Below are positions 49,892 through 61,063 of a DNA stretch of 64,000 nt, one piece after another. Every line of letters begins with the position of its first letter. Position 1 is the stretch's first letter. The position numbers and the translations under genes are program-made. The stretch comes from Emiliania huxleyi CCMP1516 (Eukaryota > Haptophyta > Isochrysidales > Noelaerhabdaceae), in assembly GCF_000372725.1 (NCBI RefSeq), contig NW_005200600.1:556877-620876 (forward strand), given 5' to 3'. A model generated the notes under the pieces. It saw nothing but the letters and a program-made list of their open reading frames with translations. It did no database searches and was not told the origin of the DNA.

Positions 49892-52405
49892 ATGGCCGAA
49901 GTCTCCCTCGCTCAGGCCACCTGCAAATTCATCGACGAATGCCCGACTCCCTTCCACCTCTGCGCCGAGACGGGCGCGCTGCTAAAGGCGGCGGGCTTCA
50001 CCGAGATTGCGGAGGACGGCGCTTGGCGGCCTCTACTGAAGCCCGGCGGCAGCTACTTTTATACACGCGCCGGCACGACGCTGGTGGCCTTCCACGTCGG
50101 CGCGGCCTTCGAGGCGGGGAACGGTATCAACGTCGTCGGCGGGCACACAGATAGCCCCGTGCTGAAGCTCAAGCCGTCTTCGAAGAAGAGCGCTCACGGC
50201 TACCTGCAGTTGAACGTCGAGACGTACGGCGGCGGGCTGTGGCACACGTGGTTCGACCGCGAGCTCACCCTCGCGGGCTCGGTGATCGTCAAGCAGGCTG
50301 ACGGATCGTTCGCCCGCCGCCTCCTCTTTGTGCGCCGGCCTCTGATGCGGGTGCCGCAGACACTTCCGAGACACCTTCCCTCGCCGCCCGTCCGCCCGCC
50401 ACCGTCTCCAACCCGCCGCTTGCACGTCCACACGCCTACCCAACCTCCGCCTCCGCTCTGCCGCCCTCGGCACGTCCACCGACGCGCCCGCTGGACACGT
50501 CCACGACGCACCCGCAGGTGCCGAGCCTCTGCATCCACCTGCGCACCGCCGAGGAGAGGGAGAAGTTCGCACCAAACAAGGAGACGCACCTCGCGCCGAT
50601 CCTCGCGTGCGCGGTGAGCGAGGCGCTCAACGCCGACAAGCCGTCCGCCTCCTCGCTCGGGGGGCGCCATGCGCCCGAGCTGCTGCGGGTCATTGGGGAG
50701 GAGCTCGGCTGCGCTCCAGGCGCTCTCCTCCCGGCCCTCTCTCCAGCGCCTCCCTCTGCCGGCGCCTCTCGCTAGCGCCTCTCTCGCACTCTCCCTGCGA
50801 CCTCAGGCGACGTGCTCGACTTCGACCTCACGCTGTGCGACACGCAGCCGTCCGCGACGTGGGGGCTGGCGAGATCTAGCCGAGATCAGCCGAGATTAGC
50901 CGAGATCAGCCGAGACTACGCCCGCGATTGGGGAGTGGCGCCGCGCGTCTCTGCCTGCGCTGCGCGTCGTGGACGTGTCGTGGACGTGTCCGGTAGGCGG
51001 ACGAGTTTCTCTCTGCGCCGCGACTCGACAACCAGCTCACCTGCTACCTCGCCATGCTCGCGCTGATCGACCACGCCAAGGAGGCGCCGCCCTCGCAGCC
51101 GGACGTGGCGATGATCGCCCTGTTCGACCACGAGGAGGTGGGTTCTGGCTCGGCGCAGGGCGCCTGCTCGACGGTGAGGAGCGTCGCGCTGCAGCGGGTC
51201 TCGGAACTTTCTCGGACCCTCCTCGGACCCTTCCCGCAGGTGATGAGCGACGCGCTGCAGCGGGTCTCGTCCTGCTTTGCGCCCGACGAGCGACACGCGA
51301 GCGTGGAGGCGCTCAGCAAGACGGCGCGGCGCTCCTTTCTGATGGCCGCGGACCTGGCGCACGCCGTCCACCCAAACTACGCAGAGAAGCACGAGAAGGC
51401 TCGCGCGGCGGAGTCGACCGGGGCGTGGCCGCCATTCACACCGCACGTCAGTGGCTGGTGTGTGATCAGGAGCGCGCCATGCTTACCCCTCTCTATCTCA
51501 CGAGGTGAAGGCGTGCCTCACTTTCTTTTTGTGTGTCTGCAGGAGCACGCGCCCAAGCTCAACAGCGGGACCGTCATCAAGTCGAATGACAACCAGCGCT
51601 ACGCCACGAACGACGCGACCGGCTTCGTCGTGCGAGATAGAGCCGAGATAGAGCCGAGATAGAGCCGAGATAGTGAGGCCGTTGAAATCTGCGCGGACTC
51701 TTCCAAGACACTCCCAAGACTCCGTGGCTGCGTAGACACTCTCCCTAGACACTCCAGCACTCTCCGGACACCCCCTTGACAGACAGTGCCCACGCGCCCA
51801 GACACCCTCGCGCGGCTCCTCCTCGGGTCATCGCGTGCAGCCTCGCGTCAGCCTCGCGCCCGCTTGCAGGTGCGTGAGCTCGCGCGGCTCGCCGGGCTGA
51901 CGGTGCAGGAGTTCATGGTCAAGAACGACTGCCCGTGCGGCTCCACCATCGGCCCGCTCATCTCGCAGTCGGTGAGGGGAGCATCTTCAAACACACTCCC
52001 GCGGAGCCCCCTCTCGCCAGCCCTGTGCCTCGAGTCTCACGCCTTTGGCCCTGTCGAGTTCTGCCTCCCCCCCCCCCCTCACCTCTCGCTCCCCCTCCTT
52101 CTCTTCGTAGACCGGGCTGCGCACCGTCGACATCGGCGCGCCCTGCCTCTCGATGCACTCGATCCGCGAGACGGTGCGGGTCACACTTGGAGCGACACAC
52201 AGACACTCCAGATAAGGCACTCAGCCAGCGGGGCATGTCACAGGTCGGTGTCGCCGACGTCGAGAACTACCTCCAGCTGATGAAGGCCTTCTTCGGCCGG
52301 TTCGCGGAGCTCGAAGGCAAGTGCAACTTCGGCCTCGAATTTGGCGCCGTCCGGCTGGCCTCGATGAGCGTTTGCCAGCCGTCCGTGAAAGCACCGGCGG
52401 CGTGA
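49892..52405 (+). CDS. DNPEP: M18 aspartyl aminopeptidase (490 aa, 9 exons)
   Basis: Exons 49892-50350, 50518-50719, 50807-50868, 50997-51173, 51240-51398, 51543-51629, 51870-51971, 52111-52173 and 52244-52405 keep frame throughout. The metal-site motifs are all there: VVGGHTDSPVLKLKP (His about residue 85), SAPRLDNQLTCYLAML (bridging Asp), ALFDHEEVGSGSAQGA (Glu-Glu), ADLAHAVHPNY, CGSTIGPLI and SMHSIRET (last His). M18 enzymes are cytosolic dodecamers that remove N-terminal Asp/Glu. Length matches the family (about 475). Three introns start with GC; five start with a clear copy of the next exon. The whole gene lies between 745-bp inverted repeats. Confidence 0.92.
50869..50930 (+). repeat. 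AGCCGAGATC repeats in aminopeptidase intron 3
   Basis: Five to six AGCCGAGAT(C/T) units follow the donor directly. A second array (AGAGCCGAGAT, 51630-51670) starts intron 6. Confidence 0.85.
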
Positions 52406-52696
52406 CCCCGTGACCCCGCGGGTGCGCGCGGCGGTGTGGGTGGTGACGCGCCGGGCTTGGGGGTGGCTTGCAGAGGCTACCGTTGGCTGGCAAAGATACT
52501 GACGGTGGGCGCGAGAGACAGAGACGAGAGAGAGAGCCAGAACGCGAGAGACATAACTCATAAAAAGGTGCTAGGTGCTACGCCGGCCATAGGACTTAGG
52601 ATCCCATTTACGGTTAAGCGGATGCCTGCTAGTGCTTTCTCCCCTTTTTTGCACTCCTCGTACAACATATCAAAGACGCCGTGGAATCCATGGCGC

Positions 52697-53440
52697 GCGT
52701 AGAAAAAAAAATTGCTAACTCAAAAAACCGGCACACCAATCTCCCTTCCTCTCTCTATCCTCTCTTGGAGCTCCAGAGTCCACACCCCCCTGCCCCGGGA
52801 TCGCGTACAAGCTATGGCTACCGTAGGCCACACTAGCGTCGCTGGGGGTTCCCTGCCCTAGATGGGAAGCTGGCCGCTGATCCGAAGACCGACTGCACCA
52901 GGGCGCCTAGATATACTCGAGGTGAGCGAGGGTGAAGTTACGCCTTAAATGCCGGCCTCTCTACTGTGGACCTTACTCCGCGCTCGTTGGCTCCTCCTAT
53001 TCCCCCACCCCCCCTCCCCCCCCACTCTCTCCGAGTAAGGGCGTGCGCTACGTCCCCAAGGGGGGGGGGACGTGGGGGGGAGGTGTGACTTTTAGGCTGT
53101 GGCGTTTGGGTTTTTGTTGGGCACCCAAACGGTTTCGGTTTTCCTCCTTGGTGCCCCGAGTAGAGCGTGATCTCCCCTGGAGTCTGTCGCGCCCGTTCTG
53201 TCTAAGCTCGAGGTTCAACCTTCCAGTTGATCCTTATCGGACTGGTGAGGTCTGCCTAGCCGTCGTAGTGTAGTGCCTGGGGTGCGTCTGCGTCGGTGCT
53301 ACACACACTCGGCAGGACGCTGCTCTAGGTCGTTGCTGCTGGTCGTCGCTCTCGGGGGGGAGGGGGGAAGTGGGTTCCGGTGTTTTTTCTTTGCACTATG
53401 CACATACGTAAAATTTGCGCTTAGTGCAAAGTGCAAAGTG
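52697..53440 (+). repeat. Right arm of the 745-bp inverted repeat
   Basis: Inverted copy of 48741-49489. At its outer edge GTGCAAAGTGCAAAGTCC expands. Open frames in both arms (about 110 codons) are parallel and uncharacterised. Confidence 0.95.
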
Positions 53441-54449
53441 CAAAGTCCAAAGACCAAAGTGCAAGTCGCCCTCGTGTTTTTCTTTTTATGCTTTGGCAGT
53501 AAAAAGAACTGTGTGCGGCAGGCGCAGGCTCGGCCGATATCCAATACTTCGACTCACATCTTCGCTGCGGTGTGCCCGGGGAGGCGCGGCGGCGGGGTGG
53601 ATTGAGAAGGCTCAGAGTGCAGAGAGACTGCAGGCGTGCAGAGGCGCGCGCTGCAGTTTCTCTGATCGGGCTGCTGGCGGTGTGAGCGCGGGGTGGCGTG
53701 GTGAGGCGTGAGGCAGGCTATTGTTGTGGAGTGCGGGCTGCATCGTCAGGCGTATGCGTGCACATGGTGCTGTATGCTGTGTGTGCAGGCTGGCAGTCTG
53801 TGCAGCAGAGAGCGGAAGCGCGCGCGCGCGCGCGCGCGCGCGTGCGGGCGTGCGTGCGCGCCTGCGCGGTGCCGGATCTGCGTCTCACTCGCGGCGCGTC
53901 CTGGTACAGCCGCTTATGAGATGCCAGAAGCAGTCTGCAGAGCCTGCACAGGGCGCAAAAAGGCGCAGGTGTGCTGGTGAGGTGTGCTGCGGCGCGCGCG
54001 TCGCGGCGTGAGTGGATATGCGGCTTGCTCTGGTAGTGCGAGGGGCGCGCAGCTGGTGCGGGCGGCGCGGGACGGCCATGGGGCGCCAGCACAGGGCAGA
54101 CGCACATGGGCACAGCTCTGAAATGGCGCTGCGCGTGTTTGCGTGCGCGCGGGGACGTACGCGCAGTTTTCACGCGGTGTGCCTGGAGAAGGGCATGAGA
54201 GGCGCTGGCCGCGCGTGTATTGGCGTGTGGGAGTTCGGAGTATGCCCGGAGGGCGTGATGGTGCCCGAAGGGCGGTCCTCCATGCGGAGGTGAACCTTTT
54301 CAAAAAGAAAAGGTCCATCGCGCGCGTAGCTATGAAGGGACCGCGGCCGCGGAACCGGCGGCGGACGGGGCGCTGGGGCGCGCAAGCGCCGGCCACCGTC
54401 GTGCCGCCGGAGATGCGCAGCGGACCCTGGAATCGCTCCGATCGCGTGC
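53441..54449. other. Region without a supportable gene
   Basis: G/T-rich DNA with a CG dinucleotide run at about 53820-53842. Several overlapping open frames on both strands show no family features. Confidence 0.4.
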
Positions 54450-55154
54450 GTGCAACTGGAGGACGCGGTGTGTGTCGCACGGTTGTTCGGTGCGTCGCAG
54501 GTCAGGCTGATAAGGACTGGCTACGCGACCATCGAGATCGAGCTGAAGAACGAGAAGGCGGCGGAGCGCTCGTACTTGTCGTACATCGAGCGCACCGCGC
54601 CAAAGGAGAAGGAGCTCACCAAGGAGCAGCTCGCGGCAAAGGCCGCGGCACGCAAGGCCAAGAAGACCCGGCAGAAGGCGCGCCGGGCCAAGGAGGCCGG
54701 CGAGCGCGCCGAGAGCGTGGCCGAGCGCGCGGAGCCCCCGCGCGCCGCGCAGCTACGCGCGAACATCCAGTACGTGATGGCCGGGCTGCGGACTGCAGCT
54801 GCGCAGACGCGCGGCCAGGCCGGGTCCAACATTGGGGTCGAATACTCGCTGCCCCCGGAGAGGGGACGGGTATCGACGCGGCCCCAGCAAGCTGTACGCC
54901 ACGGTTCCCCAGGGGACCGTGGCGCGACGACGGTCGCACCAGACTGGCTCGCGAACGAGCTGGCCGGGCGCGGCAAGATTGATGCGGCATGCCGCGACCG
55001 CATGGTCATGCACCTGATGACGGCCGCCGGCGCCTCGGCGCCGGCCGACGCCGTGTTCAGGTTCACGGCCGGCGAGGCGATGCAGACCGAGGACGACGAC
55101 GAGGACACCGACAGCTCCGAGGAGTATTCCGACGACGGGAGGGTGTCCGACTAG
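54450..55154 (+). CDS. Unknown basic coiled protein with acidic tail (about 230 codons, start unresolved)
   Basis: The frame has no ATG at its upstream end; the coding-like text begins about 54465 (DAVCVARLFGASQVRLIRTG) so an upstream exon is likely. A long Lys/Ala/Arg helix follows (KEQLAAKAAARKAKKTRQKA), then NIQYVMAGLRTAAAQTRG, and the end is strongly acidic (TEDDDEDTDSSEEYSDDG). Such a basic-then-acidic layout is seen in nucleolar proteins and also in element-encoded proteins. I do not recognise the family. Confidence 0.4.
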   Translation: MQLEDAVCVARLFGASQVRLIRTGYATIEIELKNEKAAERSYLSYIERTAPKEKELTKEQLAAKAAARKAKKTRQKARRAKEAGERAESVAERAEPPRAAQLRANIQYVMAGLRTAAAQTRGQAGSNIGVEYSLPPERGRVSTRPQQAVRHGSPGDRGATTVAPDWLANELAGRGKIDAACRDRMVMHLMTAAGASAPADAVFRFTAGEAMQTEDDDEDTDSSEEYSDDGRVSD

Positions 55155-55952
55155 CTGGCCTCACCCATATCTTACCCCTTCTGCCCTCCCCTCCTCCGAC
55201 CCCCCAGGCTAGATGGAGTAGTCACAGATAAGCCGGATGAAGATTCTGCCCCTCACAGCCCCTTACCCCTTCACCCTCGCCTCGCTGCTTGGTGTTTCTG
55301 AACACGTAGTCGTCCACGCTGGGGGTTGTGTGCGGGTTGTGTCTGGGAGGGAGGGAGTGGGGTGCAGGTTGCTCACCCACGGCACCGGGCCGGTGCTTGC
55401 ACTTTGAATGCCGGGGGGCTCCTGCCCGTGTCCGGGCGTGGAGATGCGAGGGTCGCCCCCCCTTGCCTCACCACCTTGTGTGTGTGGAGACGTTTACCTT
55501 ACCTTACCTTACCTCGGACTCCTCGACCGCTCGAGCGTTCGCGCCGGGGCCCGGGGCCTCGGAGCCTCGGACCCAACACACGAGGGGTCGAGGCTCCTGG
55601 GACAAGGCGAGAACGTGCACGAGCATGCAGTTCAGCGGAGGGGGGGGGGGGGGGAGCCGAGGGGGCGAAGTCCCGACACACGGCAGGTTGGAGCTGGGAC
55701 CCCGGGAGAGAGAGAGAGAGAGAACAGCAACGGCACGCCCCCAATGACCCTAGACAGACATGACGAGCCGACAGCGATGCAGCGGCAGCGAAGGCGGCGA
55801 GGAGGGCCCGCTGTGCAGAGAGCTCCGCCGGGCGGCCGCAGAGACATCTGAGCCCTGGCCTCGACACCTCGACACCAAACCTCGACACCGACTCGACACC
55901 TCGTGTCGACACCCCACGCCAACTCGACCAACTCGACACCCCTCGACTAGAG
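55155..55952. repeat. Low-complexity intergenic DNA with CTCGACACC minisatellite
   Basis: CTTACCTTACC repeats at 55497-55516, a G-run at 55640-55655, AG repeats at 55707-55722 and CTCGACACC/ACTCGACC units from about 55860. No gene. Confidence 0.7.
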
Positions 55953-56317
55953 CTGTTTAACGTTGGGAGCTGAACAGTGTTGCTAGTGTTAACAGTAACA
56001 ACAGAACAACAGTTGGGCTCCCCAACAACAGTAGCTAACGTTAGGCCGGCTGAACAACAATAAGGAAGGCCTGGCAGTGACCCACGACGATCTCAGCGTC
56101 CAGTGCGGGTAATACCCGAAAATACCCGGAAAACCCCAGGTTATTTTCGGGTTTTACCCGGGGGTTTTGCCATTTTCTGCTTGCTGGCCGCGAACAACGG
56201 TAACAACAATAACAAACAGTAACAGCATGGGCTGTGGTGAACACTTGAACAACGTTCAGGATTTCAGCCAACACTAGCGCAACTGTTAGGCCCAAAGTTA
56301 TAGTTAATGTTAAACAG
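55953..56317. mobile_element. MITE-like element with CTGTTTAAC(G/A)TT terminal inverted repeats
   Basis: CTGTTTAACGTT at 55953 and its inverted partner (AATGTTAAACAG ending 56317) bound 365 bp of AT-richer, AACAAC-rich, non-coding DNA. Both sides are the CTCGACACC minisatellite, so the element seems inserted into it. A target duplication is not obvious. Confidence 0.55.
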
Positions 56318-56612
56318 GCCTACGCCTCGACACCCCTCGACACCCCTCGACACCCCTCGACACCCCTCGTGCCTCGACACCAGACCCCAGTCCCCAGGTG
56401 CTCGACTCTAGTCTCTACGACTGTGTCTCAAGCTCAAGGTCCCACGCGCCTCGATAGTAGTAGTAGCTGCGAAACACTTCCTATCAGAACGTACCTGACG
56501 ATACGTCTCGCAGAACCGGAGAACGAAAATACTGAGTCTGACACGGCACAACCACACGCTTTCTCCACACAAGCACACAAGGCAATACCGCAGGGCTACC
56601 GCCCCGTCAGCG

Positions 56613-57472
56613 TCACCGGCATGCAGGCACTTGCAGCTCATTCCGCAGCGCCCTCTGCCGCTCCTCCAGCCGCGCGAGGAGCGAGAGGGAGCCTGCGTGC
56701 TCCGGCTGGCAGGCGAGCACGCGCCTCAGCGCCGCCTCGCCTTCGTCGTGCCTGCAAGAGAGGGGAGGGCGACGCGGAGGGTGAGGGCGACGGTGCGGTG
56801 GCCCGCCTCCCCTCGGCGCCCGCCCGCCTGCCGCCGCCGATGGCGAGCAGAGCTGTGTGGTAGCGGGCGCGCCAATGGCCCTCGCTCTCGCGCAGGACCT
56901 CCTCAAAGGCGGCCAGCGCCTCGCGTGTGCGGCCGCTCTTTTGGTAGCACACCCCCAGCAGGAAGGCCATTTCGAGCGGCGCCTACGAAGCGCTGCCAGA
57001 TTAGAGCCGGCACTGGGAGAGGCCGGACAGGCTCGCAACTCTTCTCCTCGGAGGAGCAGCCCGCGTCTCCACCGCGCGCCCTGCACCACCGCGCCGCCTC
57101 GCCGCCCGTGACTCCGCGCGGCACGCCGAGCGCGTCGACGATGGTTTGCTCCGCGTCCAGCGGGCTGCCCAGCCGGAGGAGGGTCATCGCCAAAACCCTC
57201 GCCAGGTGGGTCCGCTGCTGCGCCGCCTCAACAGAGAAGTCACTGGCGAGAGAGTGCTCGGCCCCGTCGAGCGCCGCCACGAGCTGCAGCCGCGCCGCCT
57301 CCAGCTCACTCGGCGAATAGGCGCGCACGTCCTCAGCAGTTGGCACTCTGGCGACGGAACAAACCGACAGACGCGCAAGGCGCGAGATGGGAGGACGCGA
57401 CGGGCTGCGGCGGGCGACGGAAGCCAGTCCTGTCCCGATGAGTCGCCGCGAAAGTGCCGCTGCGTCCCTCAT
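56613..57472 (-). CDS. TPR-repeat protein, possibly organelle-targeted (3 exons)
   Basis: Exon 1 is 57472-57134, exon 2 starts at 56982 (APLEMAFLLGVCYQKSGRTR), and exon 3 is 56751-56613. EMAFLLGVCYQKSGRTREAL and AFEEVLRESEGHWRARYHTA form TPR helices, and HDEGEAALRRVLACQPEHAG adds a further one. The N-terminus is Arg/Ser/Ala-rich without acids for 40 residues, like a mitochondrial or plastid presequence. Both introns appear to begin with GC. The 3' end of exon 2 is not fixed (about 56830). TPR proteins are adaptors; no partner can be named. The 5' region shares a GACGGAAGCCAG repeat with 58197. Confidence 0.6.
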
Positions 57473-58283
57473 GTGGGAAAAGAAAACAGGGGTGGACTGT
57501 CTTTAGCCGCACCGTCGGCGCAGACCGCAAAATAAAAGAAAATACTCTTGAGGAATCTGGCTGCACGGTACGCGGGTCCGGCACTGATGCCGTGAACAGC
57601 TGAGGCACGAGCGTCTCCTCGCTCGCGCCCTTGGGGGGGGACAGCTCCCCGCGCGCGGCCTTGTGCCACTGGCCGCCGACGGGTTTGGGGTCCGATGACA
57701 TGGCGTCTCTTCACACTCGATCCGCCTGTCTGTTCACACCTTCTTTCTGCCCACTTCACAATGTGGCAGGGGTTCGTTAGCCCAGAAAAGAAGTTTAATA
57801 AAATACGCACACAAAAATGTTTTTACACCTCCACGACGCCAGTCCGCTTGTGGCATCACTCCGACACACGATTTTTCACTCCCCACAGCCGCCAACCCAG
57901 GATTGGCCGCTCGAACCGAAGACCGCCGCTCGACATATGATCGGCGGCTCACTTCGATGTCAGCCGCTCGACCTATGGTCGGCGGACCTGGGTTCGAATC
58001 TGAGGACCTGGGTTCGAATCGCCGTTGGCGGTTCATAGGGTAGATAAAAATCTTCTGGAGCGTTCCCAGACGTTATTCACAGGCGCGTGGGATGCGTCGG
58101 GTGTGCATGGACATTCTTGTCCTGAGAACGAGCAGTCTGGCTCAGAGCGAAGCCTCATTTTTTTCTGTTGTGTTCCAGATTCCTGTGGAGAGGCGGTCGA
58201 CGGAAGCCAGCCCTGTCCCGACAACTGATTGGGTGAAAGAAATCCTTGTTTATGTGAAAGAAATCCTTTTCGCAATCTGGACG
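57473..58283. other. Intergenic with tandem GGTTCGAATC boxes
   Basis: GACCTGGGTTCGAATC occurs twice, at about 57984 and 58003, preceded by two GCCGCTCGAC...GGTCGGCGG palindromes. The boxes match the RNA polymerase III B-box, but no tRNA cloverleaf can be drawn. Nothing else is seen. Confidence 0.4.
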
Positions 58284-58862
58284 ATGAGGCTTCGCTGCTT
58301 TCTGCTGCCGCTCCTCGCCGCGCTCGCCGCCGGCAAGGCCAGCAGCGAAAGTGGGCAATGCCCGCAGTTCATGTATCCACTGCTCCGCCACGCCATGTCG
58401 TCGGCGAGGCGCGGCGCAGTTCTCGACGTGGGTGCCAACGGCTGCGAGGTGATGGCTGCGCTCAAGGACGGCTGGCGCGTCGTGGGGGTGGCGTGCCTCG
58501 AAGCCGCATACAACGAGCTGCGAAGCACTGCAGTCGGGGAGCACCCGAACGCGACTCTGCTGCACGTGTGCGCGAGCAGCGGCGCCATCCGCAGCGCGCC
58601 ATCGCGATACACTGCAGTGATGAGCAATGGGTCCGTGGTGCGGCTGCAGCTCGCCGATCCAGGCGACGGCTACCTGCTGTGGCAGGCCAACACCGTGGCA
58701 CCCCTGTTACCTCTCGACGAGCTTATCCCCACGGAGGAGCGCGTCGCCGTCATAAAGGTCGACGTGGCTGGCGCGCAGTTCCAGTACGAGGTGCTGCTCG
58801 GGCTGCTGCAGACCATCGGCCGGGACCGACCGGTCATCGGGTACGAGGAGGTTGGCACGCAC

Positions 58863-58907
<45 letters not shown>

Positions 58908-59113
58908 CACCGAGAGACAAACAGCTCACCAAAAGCGGCTTGTGTTTTGAACGCTGTGGGGCTCCTGCTTCCCGTTAGGTTGGCGTCCGCCTCGAGAAGC
59001 ATGGCGACCCGAGCCACTACCTGAAGCAGCTCGGCTACGCCTGCCACCCGCACGGCGAGAACAAACACCAGCGGGTCTGCTTACACGCGGAGTCTACGTC
59101 CAGATCGCCCTAG
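58284..59113 (+). CDS. Secreted FkbM-like methyltransferase (233 aa, 2 exons)
   Basis: Exons 58284-58850 and 58979-59113 join in frame. A signal peptide (RLRCFLLPLLAALAAGKASS) is followed by AVLDVGANGCEVMAALKDGW, the SAM-binding loop, then VAVIKVDVAGAQFQYEVLLG and RPVIGYEEVGVRLEKHGD, the block order of FkbM-type O-methyltransferases. Exon 2 continues HYLKQLGYACHPHGENKHQR. The intron is a CGCACGCA microsatellite and begins GTTGGC, the same six bases that begin exon 2. Catalysis in the secretory pathway is suggested by the leader; the substrate is unknown. Confidence 0.7.
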
Positions 59114-59545
59114 AGTCGCCCTAGAGCCTAGTGAATCACTACCCGGTACTAGTGTATGTTCCGTGTGAGTCAGGAGAGAGAGACTACTAGTTCGCCCTAC
59201 GTGCACGACGAGTTCTTCAGGGGACAGGGGCAAGTAGGGTATAAAGTATCCGTACGCAACGAATGGCTGGCTATACTGCCGTAACATTAGCGGATTAGGA
59301 AGTCAGCGCCATACTTGTTACTTTTACGTTTTACCTGTGTGCTGTGAACATGTGTTCATGTGACAAGCGCGCCGCGACAAGGTGGACTCACACACTGAGT
59401 CACTGACACTGTGCTACAGTCTGTTGCGGGCATTAAGAGACCTTACCATTAAGAAACCACGCCGAGCGATTTCCGCAAAAATCTAAGAAACCACGGCGCG
59501 CCGCAGGCGCGGCCCCAAGAAAGGGCCCACACACGAGTGTAAATA

Positions 59546-59853
59546 AATAAATAAAAACGGACACCTCTACTAGGAGATGGGTAAAAAGGAACAGGTCCCC
59601 GCCCTGCGGTCTTTGTGCAGGGTTCTTTGTGGGTGTGGTCGGCGACTAGCCGGGGTCGTCCTCCCGATGGGGGACTAGCACTAGCCGTCTTCCACATGGC
59701 CCCTCGGGTCCCTGCTGCTCCTAATCTCGTCGTACATCCTCCTGCTGATCTCCGCAACATCCTGCTCCCTCCCTCGTCTCGCCCTGCGCGTCTGCTCTGC
59801 CTCACCGTCTTCTGCCCTGCGTCGTCTGGTGACGGGTCCTCCATAGTCGGGGT
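59546..59853 (-). repeat. Second copy of the about 310-bp element end
   Basis: See 41957-42285. Here the ORF part of the element is missing; the copy ends abruptly at about 59853 beside GCATT-rich DNA. Confidence 0.9.
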
Positions 59854-59869
59854 AAGTGTGGTTCTTGCC

Positions 59870-60135
59870 CAAAAATGCGTGTGGTTTTTGCCCATGCATT
59901 GCGTTTTTTGCATTTTTTGCATTCGCATGCATTCACCTGCATTACAACTGCATTACAACTGCGTTCGCTGATTGCATTTCGTTGCATTATGCATTATTTG
60001 CATTCGTTGCATTTTGCGCGTGATTGCATTTCGTCGCATTATGCAATATTTGCATTTTCTGCATTTTGCGCGTGATTGCATTTCGTTGCATTATATGTTG
60101 CATTATGTGTATTCGGGGCATGACTGCATATCTTT
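59870..60135 (+). repeat. TTGCATT-rich array with about 53-bp period
   Basis: TGCATT occurs more than 20 times; GATTGCATTTCGT(T/C)GCATTA recurs at about 59970, 60023 and 60076. Confidence 0.85.
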
Positions 60136-60412
60136 TGCAATTTATGAGGGCAAGAACCTTAGGCAAGTGCACCACCCAGACTCCTCCCCCCTCCCCTCAA
60201 GTACCCCCCAGACTCCTCCCCCCACCCCTTCCCTCTCCCCTCCCTCCTACTCCTTCTGCATCTCCTCCTCCACTCCTCCTGCCTCGGGGAATGGGGAATG
60301 ACTGCATATCTTTTGCAATTTGAGGGCAAGAACCTTAGGCAAGTGCACCCAGACTCCTCCCCCTCCCCTCCCCTCCCCCCTCCCCTCAAGTACCCCCCAG
60401 ACTCCTCGTACC
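60118..60412 (+). repeat. Tandem duplication of a C-rich 110-bp segment
   Basis: GACTGCATATCTTTTGCAAT followed by GAGGGCAAGAACCTTAGGCA and CCAGACTCCTCCCC runs occurs at about 60121 and 60299. Confidence 0.85.
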
Positions 60413-60717
60413 GTGTTTGTTATGACCCCCCCCACCCAATGAACACACCAGTGAGGGAGGGCGAGACGATCGAGGGAGAGGGAGAGCTCGCCCTCCATGC
60501 GGCGCACCATTGGGGGCGCTGCGGACTATTAGGCCTCGTCGCACATCGCGCGCATTCTGGATTGTCTTATTTATCTGAGGTTAAAATATCCATTTGAAAA
60601 TGCTTGCCACATCTCGGGGATGGCGACGCCAATTCAGCCATCCTGAGATGCAGCGCCCTCCGGCCAGCATCTCAGGATGTAATGGCTCAATCAGGGATGT
60701 CGTGGACATCTTTGGTT

Positions 60718-60820
60718 GCCTCGAGCATCCCAAGATGCACGAAGCAATTCAAGATGCATGAAGCAATTCAGGATGCGCGCGCATCCTGAATTGCTTCATG
60801 CATCTTGGGATGCTCGAGGC
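60718..60820. repeat. Long palindrome, 28-bp perfect arms with no spacer
   Basis: 60751-60778 is the exact reverse complement of 60779-60806 (centre GCGC|GCGC). The outer GCCTCGAGCATCCC (60718-60731) pairs with 60807-60820, with a bulge on the left. Confidence 0.9.
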
Positions 60821-61063
60821 AATCTCAATTAAAATGGAGATCGTATCGGGCAATTTGAGATGCCGGAGCATTTCAAATTGCGGGTTCCCCGCCCCTGACG
60901 AACTACGATACTGGAGGTACACACGCACCGCTTTCGCTCGCCGGCAAACCTTCATTTGCCTTCGGCACGCGCCGCATCACGCTCGCCCGGCCGACTTCCC
61001 AACTTTGGGCTCGGGCTCGAGCTTGCAACGACAGGCCGTCTCAGATCCGAGCCAGAGTACGGC

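Noticed and set aside
48741..53440. Inverted repeats as ribosomal RNA fragments because of GTTGATCC
   Set aside because: The surrounding sequence does not match the 5' end of small-subunit rRNA beyond a few bases.
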